A stretch of 64,000 bases of DNA from Comamonadaceae bacterium CG12_big_fil_rev_8_21_14_0_65_59_15 (GTDB taxonomy: Bacteria; Pseudomonadota; Gammaproteobacteria; Burkholderiales; Burkholderiaceae_C), in the NCBI GenBank assembly GCA_002786915.1, contig PCUV01000032.1:130934-194933 (forward strand). Direction: 5' to 3'. A program made the position numbers and the translations under genes. This document shows, one piece after another, positions 1-8,348 of the stretch. The stretch's first letter is position 1, and every line of letters begins with the position of its first letter. A model generated the notes under the pieces. That model did no database searches, was not told the DNA's origin, and worked only from the letters and a program-made list of their open reading frames with translations.

Positions 1-122
1 GCATCGTGGATGGTGGTGAAACCAATTACATCAGTGCCACGCTGGCCTTGTATCTTGACGTTATCAATGTGTTCCAGAGTTTGCTTGCCTTGCTGGGCAT
101 CATGGGTGGTGAACGCGACTGA
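1..122 (+). CDS. Bax inhibitor-1/YccA family membrane protein (C-terminal fragment)
   Basis: Only the last 39 codons (from base 3) and a TGA stop at 120-122 lie in the window. The residues read ...ISATLALYLDVINVFQSL then LLALLGIMGGERD, a C-terminus typical of the BI-1/YccA (UPF0005) family, which ends in a last membrane helix followed by a short G-G-(E/D)-R-D tail. Family members are multi-pass inner-membrane proteins; bacterial ones such as YccA interact with the FtsH protease. The start and most of the gene are outside the window. A rho-independent terminator follows 20 bases downstream, so this is the end of its transcript. Confidence 0.75.
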   Translation, partial: IVDGGETNYISATLALYLDVINVFQSLLALLGIMGGERD

Positions 123-140
123 CAAGCTTATGGCTCCAAA

Positions 141-167
141 CAAAAGGCCCTTTGGGGCCTTTTTGTT
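141..167 (+). terminator. Rho-independent terminator after the BI-1 family gene
   Basis: AAAAGGCCC, a short TTTG loop and GGGCCTTTTT form a GC-rich stem that runs straight into a T tract. It sits just after the stop codon at 122 and before the next gene at 229. Confidence 0.8.
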
Positions 168-228
168 CTTCTCTGCTGTGCAAGAACGTGTTTCAATCTA
201 CTTTATTTACCGCCTATCCATTCCCGTC

Positions 229-579
229 ATGTCCAGACGTTTGCTGATTGTTCTGACCGCCGTAGCTTTAACAGCCTGCGACATGCTTGGCTTGGGGCCT
301 GACCCCAGAATTGCCCAGCGTGAAGCCGAGGCCAAGGCCATTGGTGCAGCTTGCCGCTATGGACTGCGCAGCATCGAAGACTGCTATGCGTTAAACAAAG
401 GCATCAACAAGGCCTTCATTTACAGCGGTTGGCTCGAAATGGATGGCTACATGCGTGAAAACAAAATTGAAGGTCTGCGATCCGAAATGGCTGCACCAGC
501 CCTCGCTGAAAAACCAGCTGCACCCAAAGAAGAGATCATGACCGAACCGGCGAGCAAGGCTGCGGGGACGACACGCTAG
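229..579 (+). CDS. Small putative lipoprotein of unknown function
   Basis: A 116-residue protein beginning [20 protein letters not shown], which has a positively charged N-terminus, a hydrophobic stretch and a lipobox-like L-T-A-C with the candidate lipidated Cys at residue 17. The mature part contains two further Cys (in AACRYGL and EDCYALN), a mixed-charge middle and a Pro/Ala-rich tail. I do not recognise a named family. The frame stays open upstream to base 10, but that stretch crosses the terminator and lacks a signal sequence, so the ATG at 229 is preferred. Its TAG stop shares the palindrome CTAG (576-579) with the stop codon of rlmD on the other strand, so the two genes converge with 3-4 shared bases. 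Confidence 0.65.
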   Translation: MSRRLLIVLTAVALTACDMLGLGPDPRIAQREAEAKAIGAACRYGLRSIEDCYALNKGINKAFIYSGWLEMDGYMRENKIEGLRSEMAAPALAEKPAAPKEEIMTEPASKAAGTTR

Positions 580-2033
580 TTTTCTGATTCATCGCGGTCA
601 AACACAGCAATGCTTTCCACATGGGCAGTGTGGGGAAACATATTCACCACACCAGCCGCTAGCAAGCGATACCCTGCCTGGTGCACCAGCAAGCCAGCGT
701 CGCGCGCCAAAGTGGCAGGGTTGCAGCTGACATACAGAATGCGCTTTGGCGGCGTCCAGCCACAGTTTTCCAACGCGGCACTTTCTGTATGCCCTGCGCA
801 GCGCCGCTGGTGCAAATCAGTCAAGGCACGCACCAAAGAAAAGGCACCTTCGCGCGGCGGATCCATCAGCCAGCGGTCGGCCACGCCGTCGTCCAGCAAC
901 ATCTGCGGCGTCATTTCAAACAGGTTTCTTGCTACAAATATCGTATCGCACAGCGCGCTTTTTGCAAGGTCTTGAGCCTTGTTTCTTTCATAATTTTGCT
1001 GCGCCCGAGCGACCAATGTCGCACTACCTTCCACGCCCAGCACCTGTGACGCCTGCGTTGCCAGCGGCAGGGTGAAATTACCCAGACCACAAAACCAGTC
1101 AATCACACGATCACCCGCTTGAATCGCCAGCAAGCGCAGCGCGCGCGTCACCAGCACATGATTGATGGAAGGGTTGACCTGTGTAAAGTCGGTCGGCTTG
1201 AACGGCATCACAAGGCCAAATTCGGGCAGCGCATAGTTCAGCTCAGGAACACCTTCGTCGAGCAAGGCAACCGTCTCGGGCCCTTTGGGCTGCAGCCACC
1301 ACTGCACGTCTGAATGCTCGCTGGCAAAGCTGCGCAACAAGCCCAGGTCGTGCTGGCTCAGTGGCTCCAAATGGCGTAGTACCAAGGCGATGACAGTGTC
1401 GCCGCAAGCCAATTCAATTTGTGGGCAGGTTTCTCGCGCGTCAAGCGACAACATCAGCGAGCGCAGCGGCATCAACAAATCACTGACGCGTTGCGGCAGC
1501 ACTGGGCAAACACCCATATCGGCCACATAACTACTCTTGCGTTCATGAAAGCCAACCAATACCGTCGATTTTTTTCGAACATGGCGCACCGACAGCCTGG
1601 CGCGATGGCGGTAACCCCATGTCGGCCCCTCGATCGGGCGTAACACCTGATCCGGTCGCACTTTGGCCAAATGCCACAGGTTGTCTTCCAGCACCCGCTG
1701 CTTGACCGCTACCTGCGCTGCGCTATGCATGTGCTGCAACTTGCAGCCGCCGCAAGCGCCCTGGTGTAGCCCGAAATGCGGACATAGTGGTTCCACGCGC
1801 TGCGAAGATGTCGTGTGCAATTGCGTCAGCGTGCCCTGTTCCCAATTGTTTTTGTGCCGATGAACCTGGACGCTCACGTACTCAAATGGCAGCGCACCCT
1901 CTACAAAAACCACCTTGCCGTCGGGTCGGTGCGCCACGCCCTGCCCGTCGCTGTCAAGCGACTCGATCCAGAGCCAGTCCGCCGCAACGCCCGGGGACGC
2001 GTCTGCACCAGACGCTGATATCGGATCGCTCAT
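576..2033 (-). CDS. rlmD: 23S rRNA (uracil-1939-C5)-methyltransferase RlmD
   Basis: A 485-residue SAM-dependent methyltransferase that makes m5U at position 1939 of 23S rRNA. A TRAM domain (about residues 18-75) comes first. Cysteines at 84, 94, 97 and 176 then match the four ligands of the [4Fe-4S] cluster of RumA/RlmD; the spacing is CX9CX2C rather than the CX5CX2C of E. coli. A SAM-binding DWFCGLGNF follows near 312, then DPPR near 391 and the catalytic [10 protein letters not shown] (Cys 437). The ATG at 2033 has GAGG a few bases upstream; an in-frame GTG at 2048 would add five residues. It lies 20 bp after nlpD and is the last gene of surE-pcm-nlpD-rlmD. In many relatives rpoS stands between nlpD and this gene; here it does not. 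Confidence 0.93.
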   Translation of the reverse strand: MSDPISASGADASPGVAADWLWIESLDSDGQGVAHRPDGKVVFVEGALPFEYVSVQVHRHKNNWEQGTLTQLHTTSSQRVEPLCPHFGLHQGACGGCKLQHMHSAAQVAVKQRVLEDNLWHLAKVRPDQVLRPIEGPTWGYRHRARLSVRHVRKKSTVLVGFHERKSSYVADMGVCPVLPQRVSDLLMPLRSLMLSLDARETCPQIELACGDTVIALVLRHLEPLSQHDLGLLRSFASEHSDVQWWLQPKGPETVALLDEGVPELNYALPEFGLVMPFKPTDFTQVNPSINHVLVTRALRLLAIQAGDRVIDWFCGLGNFTLPLATQASQVLGVEGSATLVARAQQNYERNKAQDLAKSALCDTIFVARNLFEMTPQMLLDDGVADRWLMDPPREGAFSLVRALTDLHQRRCAGHTESAALENCGWTPPKRILYVSCNPATLARDAGLLVHQAGYRLLAAGVVNMFPHTAHVESIAVFDRDESEN

Positions 2034-2053
2034 GGCCTCGGTCTCCACCCGGT

Positions 2054-2923
2054 TCAGCGCGGCGGCAGATATTTGACAGGATCGACCGGCTTACCCTGGC
2101 GTCGCACCTCAAAATGGAGCTTCACACGATCCGTATCGCTGTTGCCCATTTCCGCAATTTTCTGCCCCTTGAGTACCGACTGATCTTCTTTCACTAATAA
2201 CGTCCGGTTGTGCGCGTAAGCCGTCAAATAAACGTTGTCGTGCTTGAGAATAATCAGGTTGCCATAGCCGCGAAGGCCAGCGCCCACATATACAACGCGA
2301 CCGTCTGCAACGGCCAGCACCGCATCGCCGGCTTTGCCAGCAAAATCAATGCCTTTGTTTTTGACTTCGTCAAATTCGGCAACGACGACACCATTGACGG
2401 GCCAAATCCAATGGGTTGTGCCCGCCTCGGCAGTGGGGGCAGTTGCAGACGCAGGGGTGGATGCGGGTGCAACCGCAGTCGTTGTCACGACGGCATGGGC
2501 TGGTGCTGGTGCACTTGCCGGGCTGGCAGTTGCCGCAGCTTTGGGTACAGGTTTCACAACCACCTCGTTACCCAGCGGGGGAATCACGCGCAACACTTGT
2601 CCGACTTCAATTCGATTTGGGTTCTCAAGCTGGTTCCAACTGGCAAGGTCACGAAACGGCTGCCCGTTTTCCAGCGCAATTTTGAGCAGCGTATCGCCCG
2701 GTTTGACCGTGTAGTAACCCGCTTTGCCCGCGTTCTCAACACCTGCAGACTGCTTAACTCTTGGACTGTCAATGACAGCGCCCGAAGTTGCGGACGTAGG
2801 ATCTTTTTTGTAACGGTCTTCCACAGGCGCACGATTCAGGCTGACCGAGCTGCACGCTGCAAGCAGGCACCCGAGCGCCACCAGCCAAACCCAAATTACC
2901 CCACGAGAGCCCCAATATTTCAT
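2054..2923 (-). CDS. nlpD: NlpD-type lipoprotein, LysM plus degenerate LytM domain
   Basis: A 289-residue outer-membrane lipoprotein that in E. coli activates the amidase AmiC during septum splitting. It has a signal peptide with lipobox LLAAC (lipidated Cys 24), a LysM peptidoglycan-binding domain at about 70-113 ([14 protein letters not shown]), an Ala/Pro-rich linker, and a C-terminal M23/LytM domain. The M23 domain lacks the zinc-binding HxxxD motif: [10 protein letters not shown] stands where an active enzyme has it. This is the degenerate state expected of NlpD, an activator rather than a hydrolase. The ATG at 2923 follows AAGGG at a spacing of five bases; longer starts at 2938 and beyond lack this. 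pcm ends 11 bp upstream. Confidence 0.92.
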   Translation of the reverse strand: MKYWGSRGVIWVWLVALGCLLAACSSVSLNRAPVEDRYKKDPTSATSGAVIDSPRVKQSAGVENAGKAGYYTVKPGDTLLKIALENGQPFRDLASWNQLENPNRIEVGQVLRVIPPLGNEVVVKPVPKAAATASPASAPAPAHAVVTTTAVAPASTPASATAPTAEAGTTHWIWPVNGVVVAEFDEVKNKGIDFAGKAGDAVLAVADGRVVYVGAGLRGYGNLIILKHDNVYLTAYAHNRTLLVKEDQSVLKGQKIAEMGNSDTDRVKLHFEVRRQGKPVDPVKYLPPR

Positions 2924-2934
2924 AATCACCCTTG

Positions 2935-3717
2935 TCATGCGACGCCAGATTTTAAGGGGACAAAAAGTACCCCCTCGAGCAGGCATTGCCTGATGCCATC
3001 AGATGTCTTGTCCACCACCAGCAAGGCCTGCTGCGTCCCGACCGACACTACCGGCGCTACCAGACGCCCACCTACCGCGAGTTGGTCCAGCCAGCAGTCG
3101 GGGATCCGCTGCCCTCCCGCAGCGGCGATGATGCCAGCGTAAGGAGCACCTTTGGCGTAACCCAGCATGCCATCGCCCAACAACAGGTGCACATTGGCCA
3201 GTCGCAGCGGGCGCAAATTGTCGCGGGCTTTCTCGTGCAGACCGCGCAGCCGTTCCATGGAGTAGACCTCGGTGCAGACTTGGGCAAGCAAAGCTGCCTG
3301 ATAGCCGCAGCCAGTGCCAATTTCCAGCACCCGCCCCAAGTGTGCACTGCCTGACTCCAGCAACAACGAGAGCATGCGCGCCACCACCGACGGCTTGGAG
3401 ATCGTCTGCCCGAGCCCGATCGGCAGACTGGTGTCTTCATACCCCTGGTTCACCAACGCAGAATCGACAAACCGGTGACGTTCCACCGTGGCCAGGGCCG
3501 CCTGTACGCGAGCGTCCGTCAAGCCTTGCTGTACCAACTTGGCGACCATGCGTTGACGCACCGCGCCTGAATCCAGCCCGACGCCGACAGGGACATCCCG
3601 CGCTACACCGCCCGCCACCGATAGCGTATTTTTTTGGTGCGGTACAGGTGTGACACTGTCAAGCCGCGCCGGGAAACGCGGGCGCTCGCGAGACCGGTCC
3701 GACGGGTAACCCGGCAT
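2935..3717 (-). CDS. pcm: Protein-L-isoaspartate O-methyltransferase
   Basis: A 260-residue enzyme that methylates isoaspartyl residues in aged proteins using SAM, starting their repair. The core has the family signature QTISKPSVVARM followed by VLEIGTGCGYQAALLA (SAM motif I) and the GDGMLGY region. The first 60 or so residues are an extra basic, low-complexity extension compared with E. coli Pcm (208 residues). The ATG at 3717 overlaps the surE stop as TGATG, a classic coupling arrangement. An in-frame TTG further upstream (3762) would lie inside surE and is less likely. Confidence 0.9.
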   Translation of the reverse strand: MPGYPSDRSRERPRFPARLDSVTPVPHQKNTLSVAGGVARDVPVGVGLDSGAVRQRMVAKLVQQGLTDARVQAALATVERHRFVDSALVNQGYEDTSLPIGLGQTISKPSVVARMLSLLLESGSAHLGRVLEIGTGCGYQAALLAQVCTEVYSMERLRGLHEKARDNLRPLRLANVHLLLGDGMLGYAKGAPYAGIIAAAGGQRIPDCWLDQLAVGGRLVAPVVSVGTQQALLVVDKTSDGIRQCLLEGVLFVPLKSGVA

Positions 3718-4487
3718 CAGCGGCCCACTGCCTGCGATAGGCGCGACATGGTCTGTGCCCAATACCCCAGATGGTCGTGGTCGGTCAGATCTACCTGCAA
3801 GGGGGTCACGGCCACATGCCCATTGATCGTCGCGTGAAAGTCGGTCCCATCGACATCGTCTTTGGCCGCGCCCGCTGCGCCAATCCAGTACATCGTCTCA
3901 CCGCGTGGACTTTGCTGGGTAATCACCGACTCCGCTGAATGACGGCGCCCCAAGCGGCACAACTTGAAACCCTTCAATTGATCGGCGGGCAAATTGGGAA
4001 CGTTGACGTTGAGCAGCCAGGCGTTGCCAGCGACCAGATTTTGCGCAAACAGGCTTTGCACAAGTTCGCGGACCCGATCGGCCGCAGCGTCCAGATGCGA
4101 CCAGTCGCGCTCTACCTGCGAAAAAGCAATCGACGGTATCCCGAACAGATAGCCTTCCATGGCGGCACCCACAGTGCCTGAATAAATCGTGTCGTCGCCC
4201 ATATTGGCGCCGTTGTTGATGCCCGACACCACCAGGTCTGGCCGGTAATCGAGCAGGCCCGTGAGCGCAACGTGAACACAGTCGGCAGGCGTGCCGTTGA
4301 CATAACGAAAGCCATTGCTAGCGCAGTTAACGTAGAGCGGCGAATGCACCGAAAGCGCGTTCGATTTGGCGCTGTTGTTGTGCTCCGGGGCCACCACTTC
4401 TACCTCGGCAACGTCCTTGAGAGCCGCATACAGCGCCTCAATGCCAGGTGCCCGGTAGCCGTCGTCGTTTGAAATCAGGATTCTCAT
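3717..4487 (-). CDS. surE: 5'/3'-nucleotidase SurE
   Basis: A 256-residue divalent-metal-dependent nucleotidase and exopolyphosphatase, the usual length for the family. The metal ligands correspond to D8, D9, S39 and N91 of E. coli SurE: MRILISNDDG at the N-terminus, HNNSAKSNALS near 39, and SGINNGANMGDD near 88-99. It is the first gene of surE-pcm-nlpD-rlmD and overlaps pcm by one base (TGATG). Confidence 0.96.
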   Translation of the reverse strand: MRILISNDDGYRAPGIEALYAALKDVAEVEVVAPEHNNSAKSNALSVHSPLYVNCASNGFRYVNGTPADCVHVALTGLLDYRPDLVVSGINNGANMGDDTIYSGTVGAAMEGYLFGIPSIAFSQVERDWSHLDAAADRVRELVQSLFAQNLVAGNAWLLNVNVPNLPADQLKGFKLCRLGRRHSAESVITQQSPRGETMYWIGAAGAAKDDVDGTDFHATINGHVAVTPLQVDLTDHDHLGYWAQTMSRLSQAVGR

Positions 4488-4547
4488 GCGCTTACCTCGT
4501 AGAGCGGCGAATTGTAGGAGCCAGCCTTGCGAGGCAGTGCACTTTCA

Positions 4548-5984
4548 TCACTTGGGAATCACGAACTTTGATTCTTCTCGCAACCTTCCTGGACTGTCGA
4601 GTGATTCAATTTCAAAATGAATCTCGTGCGAGCCTGGCGCAGCCGCTTCAAACGGTGCCTGCACCCGTACCGGCAGGGTGCGCGCCTCGGTTGACTTCAC
4701 CAAAATGGTGTCCTCGGACGTCACCGTCAGGCCTGGCAGACCTGTCACGGTCACCCGGTAGTGCTGATCCGATTCGGTCGCATTCATGATCTGAAGCCGA
4801 TAGACGTTTTCGGTCTTGCCCGCTTCCACCACGCGCGCCATCACGCCACGGTCGCGTACCACGTCCACCTTGAACGGTGTGCGTGTTGCCAAGGTCACCA
4901 CAATCGCCGTCACGATCCCCATCAAGATGGTGGTATAGACCAGCACCCGCGGGCGAAACACATGTTTTTTAACCTGCTGTTGCGTCCAGCGGTTGGCAAT
5001 GGCGTTTTCCGTGGAATATTTGATCAGGCCACGTGGATAACCCACCTTGTCCATCACCGTGTCACACACATCCACGCAGGCACCGCAGCCAATGCACTGG
5101 TATTGCAGGCCATTGCGGATATCAATACCGGTGGGGCACACCTGAACGCACAAGCTGCAATCAACACATGACCCCAGGTTCAGCTTGGAAAGGTCGGCTT
5201 TTTTGGAGCGTGCGCCGCGCGGCTCGCCACGTTGGGTGTCATACGTCACGATCAAGGTGTCACGGTCAAACATGGCGCTTTGAAAACGTGCATACGGGCA
5301 CATATGGATACAAATGCTTTCACGCATGAAACCAGCGTTGCCGTAGGTGGCAAAGCCGTAAAAGATGGTCCAGAAAATTTCCCACGAACCCAGGTCGAGC
5401 GCCAGCACCTCCTGCCCCAGCACCCGGATCGGCGTGAAGTAACCGACAAAGGTGTAGCCGGTCCAGATGGCCATGGCCAACCAGATGAAATGTTTGGCAA
5501 ATTTGCGCCCGAATTTTCCCGCCGACATGGCTGCATCGTCACGACGCATATGCGCCGAGCGATCGCCTTCGACCATTTTTTCGACCCACAGAAAAATCTC
5601 GGTATAAACGGTTTGTGGGCAGGCGTAACCACACCACAGGCGCCCCGCCACGGCGGTGAATAAAAACAGCGACAACGCGGCCATGATCAGCATGCCCGTC
5701 AGGTAAATCAGATCCTGCGGATAAAGCACCAACCCAAACAGGTAAAAACGGCGCACTGTCAGGTCAAACAAAACCGCCTGGCGCTGCCCCCATTCGACCC
5801 AGGGCAAGCCATAAAAAATGATCTGCGTGACCCAGACCATGGCCCAACGCCAGTTGGCAAAAAAACCCTTCACACTGCGCGGATAGATCTTTTGGCCGGC
5901 CATATGCATCGAGGTATCACCTTGATCAGGTACGGCGGCGGCGATCGGTATGACTTTTTTGGCTGAATGATCCTTGCTACTCAT
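4548..5984 (-). CDS. ccoG: Cytochrome c oxidase accessory protein CcoG
   Basis: A 478-residue inner-membrane ferredoxin-like protein of the CcoG/RdxA/FixG family, which acts as a copper reductase in assembling the cbb3 oxidase. Several membrane segments occupy the first 200 residues, with the family motif CGYACPQTVYTE near 122. Two [4Fe-4S] motifs (CVDCSLCVQVCP and CIGCGACVDVCD) lie at about 270-310. One more helix and a periplasmic Ig-like C-terminal domain follow. The start at 5984 has AGGAAAG upstream. The ccoNOP genes are not beside it; instead it precedes the cytochrome bd cluster, so this stretch gathers low-oxygen respiration genes. Confidence 0.93.
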   Translation of the reverse strand: MSSKDHSAKKVIPIAAAVPDQGDTSMHMAGQKIYPRSVKGFFANWRWAMVWVTQIIFYGLPWVEWGQRQAVLFDLTVRRFYLFGLVLYPQDLIYLTGMLIMAALSLFLFTAVAGRLWCGYACPQTVYTEIFLWVEKMVEGDRSAHMRRDDAAMSAGKFGRKFAKHFIWLAMAIWTGYTFVGYFTPIRVLGQEVLALDLGSWEIFWTIFYGFATYGNAGFMRESICIHMCPYARFQSAMFDRDTLIVTYDTQRGEPRGARSKKADLSKLNLGSCVDCSLCVQVCPTGIDIRNGLQYQCIGCGACVDVCDTVMDKVGYPRGLIKYSTENAIANRWTQQQVKKHVFRPRVLVYTTILMGIVTAIVVTLATRTPFKVDVVRDRGVMARVVEAGKTENVYRLQIMNATESDQHYRVTVTGLPGLTVTSEDTILVKSTEARTLPVRVQAPFEAAAPGSHEIHFEIESLDSPGRLREESKFVIPK

Positions 5985-5996
5985 CTTTCTTTCCTA

Positions 5997-6626
5997 TCAA
6001 ACAAATACGGCTCTATTGTCGTCCTGTAGCGCTGCGGCTCGCGCCAGGAACTCGTCGCGTGTCACACCCGCAAAATACGGGTGCCAGCGCCGCTGTTGCA
6101 ACACGGTGCTGACCGCCTGAAGACTCTCCGAATGTCCGCAGAACAACAATGTTTCATCTGGCTGCGTAAGCACCCGTTGCGTCGCACTGTCCCAGAGCGC
6201 CTCTGGCGAGGCCGGTTGTCGCTGCTGCGGGCAACCGTTCACCGAAAGAACGTCACCACAAAACAGGCGATCGCGCCAGGCAAAGCTCAAACAGCTTAAC
6301 GTGTGCCCAGGCGTTACCAGCACGCGAATGATCTCGTCGCCAAATGGAAAAATAGCACCATCCTTGATACGCCCACCAAGAGCATCCTCGTCACCTTGCA
6401 CCAAGGGGGCTCCCAAGACTTCGAGTTTTGCCCGAGAACTCTGGCTATCGTGATGATGGGTGCTCAGCACCCAACACAGATTCAAGTCGTGTTCAGAAAG
6501 CAAAGCCCGTAAAACAGGTAAATCGCCGACCTGAGGATCAATCAAAACGGCCTGTCTTGTCCCCGAATCCGCCAACAAGTAAGTAAACGCGTGGCACACC
6601 GGGTCGTTCAGAATTCGAAAATACAT
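5997..6626 (-). CDS. Metallo-beta-lactamase fold protein, ETHE1/persulfide dioxygenase-like
   Basis: A 209-residue MBL-fold protein. The overall pattern (MYFRILNDPVCHAFTYLLAD, TPGHTLSCLSF, FCGDVLSVNGC, FCGHSES) resembles ETHE1-type persulfide dioxygenases and glyoxalase-II-like hydrolases. The usual HxHxDH motif reads HHHDSQ, so the two His of HxH are kept while the Asp and last His are replaced by Ser and Gln. The three positions that bind the single iron in ETHE1 (first His, the His of TPGHT, the Asp of CGD) are present. A sulfur-linked mono-iron role is therefore possible but is inference. The ATG at 6626 is preferred to a TTG at 6635. It lies between ybgE and ccoG. Confidence 0.7.
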   Translation of the reverse strand: MYFRILNDPVCHAFTYLLADSGTRQAVLIDPQVGDLPVLRALLSEHDLNLCWVLSTHHHDSQSSRAKLEVLGAPLVQGDEDALGGRIKDGAIFPFGDEIIRVLVTPGHTLSCLSFAWRDRLFCGDVLSVNGCPQQRQPASPEALWDSATQRVLTQPDETLLFCGHSESLQAVSTVLQQRRWHPYFAGVTRDEFLARAAALQDDNRAVFV

Positions 6627-6714
6627 GATCGACAACTCATTGAAAGCGCGGCAAATCCAGTTTCGGCAAAGACAGACAACAACGGGTAGTACTGGTTGCG
6701 GGCATCACCAGATT

Positions 6715-7008
6715 TCAGGCCAGTCGTATGACACATGCCAGCAACAAGGCCATCAAGCAGGCCCAGCCTGAAAAAATCCAGCGCCATAACAGCCAACGTG
6801 GGACAAAGCCGACGCCGTTGACCAGCCCAGCGCTCATGGCCCAAAAAATCAGCATGGCAAACGTGTGGTCCGCACTCCCGTCAGCCTTGGCAAAGGCAAA
6901 CGGGTAGATGCTGCCGCCAATCATGATCAGCAGTGCCACGGCGAGGCTCAGTGGCCGGATTTTGGGCGGACTGATCTGCACTGGAGATGAATTCATTGCC
7001 TGAATCAT
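6715..7008 (-). CDS. ybgE: Cyd operon protein YbgE
   Basis: A 97-residue membrane protein with three predicted helices (about 22-42, 48-65 and 74-94). It matches the YbgE family by size, hydrophobicity and position directly after cydX in a cytochrome bd operon. Its function is not established. Its ATG overlaps the cydX stop (ATGA), so translation is probably coupled. Confidence 0.8.
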   Translation of the reverse strand: MIQAMNSSPVQISPPKIRPLSLAVALLIMIGGSIYPFAFAKADGSADHTFAMLIFWAMSAGLVNGVGFVPRWLLWRWIFSGWACLMALLLACVIRLA

Positions 7009-7121
7009 TGTTTTTGATGGTCGGCTTCTTCACGAGCCAGCTCGTTCTCGCCCCACATCGCATTCAAAATGGCCAGCAAAACTGCAAAACCAATACCCAG
7101 AACCCAAGCGAAGTACCACAT
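7005..7121 (-). CDS. cydX: Cytochrome bd oxidase small subunit CydX
   Basis: A 38-residue single-helix protein, MWYFAWVLGIGFAVLLAI followed by LNAMWGENELAREEADHQKQ. It has the CydX/YbgT signature: M-W-Y-F-(A/S)-W at the start, one membrane helix, then a charged tail with a conserved Glu. In E. coli CydX binds CydA and stabilises the hemes of the bd oxidase. It lies 76 bp after cydB and overlaps ybgE by four bases. It is short enough to be missed by automatic calling. Confidence 0.9.
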   Translation of the reverse strand: MWYFAWVLGIGFAVLLAILNAMWGENELAREEADHQKQ

Positions 7122-7197
7122 ATTATTCCCCATGATAATGTTCAAACCGAGTTAAAACCAAGATGCCACAAGCACGTTGCTTGCAGCGTGCGACATT

Positions 7198-8334
7198 TCA
7201 ATATGCGGCATGGTCGTTTTCACGGATGTACGCTGCAGTCACCTTGCCACGCATCACGCTGTAGGCCCAAGAGGTGTAAAAAATGATCAGCGGCATGAAA
7301 ATCAGCGTGACCCAGAACATCAACCCCAGCGTCATGTGGCTTGACACACTGTCCCACACTGTCAGACTGGAAGCCAGGCTGGTGCTCGAAGGCATGACAA
7401 ACGGGAACATCGATGCACCCGCGGTACCAATCACACCCACAATGGTCAGCGATGAAGCGACAAACGCGCTCAGGGTATGGCGCATCGCCAGCAGCACCGC
7501 CGTGAGCACTGCGCCCAGGATGCCAAGCGCGGGCAGCAGCCACATCAGCGGTTGCTTGGCGTAGTTGCTCATCCAGGCACCCGCTTCGCGCACCACGGTT
7601 TTGGACAGTGGGTCGGGCATGCTTGATGCATTCACCACCGAGGTGATGCGATAGCCGTCAATGGATTGCAGCCAGAAGCCTGCGGCAACGAACGCGACGA
7701 TCATCACCACAGCCGCGCCGATGGTGGCCCGCACGGTGCGCGCCTGGATGTTGCCCTCAGTGCGGTGTGCCAGATAGCTGCCACCCTGCATGGTGATCAT
7801 GGCGGTGCTGACCACGCCGCTCAGCAAGGCAAACGGGTTGAGCAGTTGCCAAAAGCTGCCGGTGTAGGTGGAGACCAGATACGCATCAAACTGAAACGGC
7901 ACGCCCTGCAACAGGTTGCCGAAGGCCACGCCAAAGATCAGCGGCGGCACGGCGCCCCCCACAAACAGGCCCCAGTCCCACACACTGCGCCAGGTGGGGT
8001 TGTCGATCTTGCTGCGGTAATCAAAGCCCACCGGCCGGAAGAACAGCGCCCACAGCACCACCAGCATGGCCCAGTAAAAGCCGCTGAAAGCCGTGGCATA
8101 GACCAGCGGCCAAGCAGCAAAAATAGCGCCGCCCCCAGTGATGAACCAGACCTGGTTGCCGTCCCAATGCGGCCCCACGGTGTTGATGACCACGCGGCGC
8201 TCCACGTCGCTGCGGCCCACAAACGGCAGCAGCGTACCTACGCCCATGTCGTGCCCGTCCATGATGGCAAAACCCACCAGCAGCACACCCACCAGCAGCC
8301 ACCAGATGATCTTCAGCGTTGAATAGTCAAACAT
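7198..8334 (-). CDS. cydB: Cytochrome bd ubiquinol oxidase subunit II
   Basis: A 378-residue polytopic inner-membrane protein with the CydB N-terminal signature (IIWWLLVGVLLVGFAIMDGH followed by DMGVGTLLP) and the conserved GPHWDGNQVWFITGGGA stretch. It is the second large subunit of the heme b558/b595/d quinol oxidase, which reduces oxygen at high affinity without pumping protons. AAGGAAAG precedes its ATG. It lies 14 bp after cydA. Confidence 0.97.
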   Translation of the reverse strand: MFDYSTLKIIWWLLVGVLLVGFAIMDGHDMGVGTLLPFVGRSDVERRVVINTVGPHWDGNQVWFITGGGAIFAAWPLVYATAFSGFYWAMLVVLWALFFRPVGFDYRSKIDNPTWRSVWDWGLFVGGAVPPLIFGVAFGNLLQGVPFQFDAYLVSTYTGSFWQLLNPFALLSGVVSTAMITMQGGSYLAHRTEGNIQARTVRATIGAAVVMIVAFVAAGFWLQSIDGYRITSVVNASSMPDPLSKTVVREAGAWMSNYAKQPLMWLLPALGILGAVLTAVLLAMRHTLSAFVASSLTIVGVIGTAGASMFPFVMPSSTSLASSLTVWDSVSSHMTLGLMFWVTLIFMPLIIFYTSWAYSVMRGKVTAAYIRENDHAAY

Positions 8335-8348
8335 GATGTTTCTTTCCT

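Noticed and set aside
3718..3762. Longer pcm start at TTG 3762
   Set aside because: It would lie inside surE. The ATG at 3717 overlapping the surE stop is the more usual arrangement.
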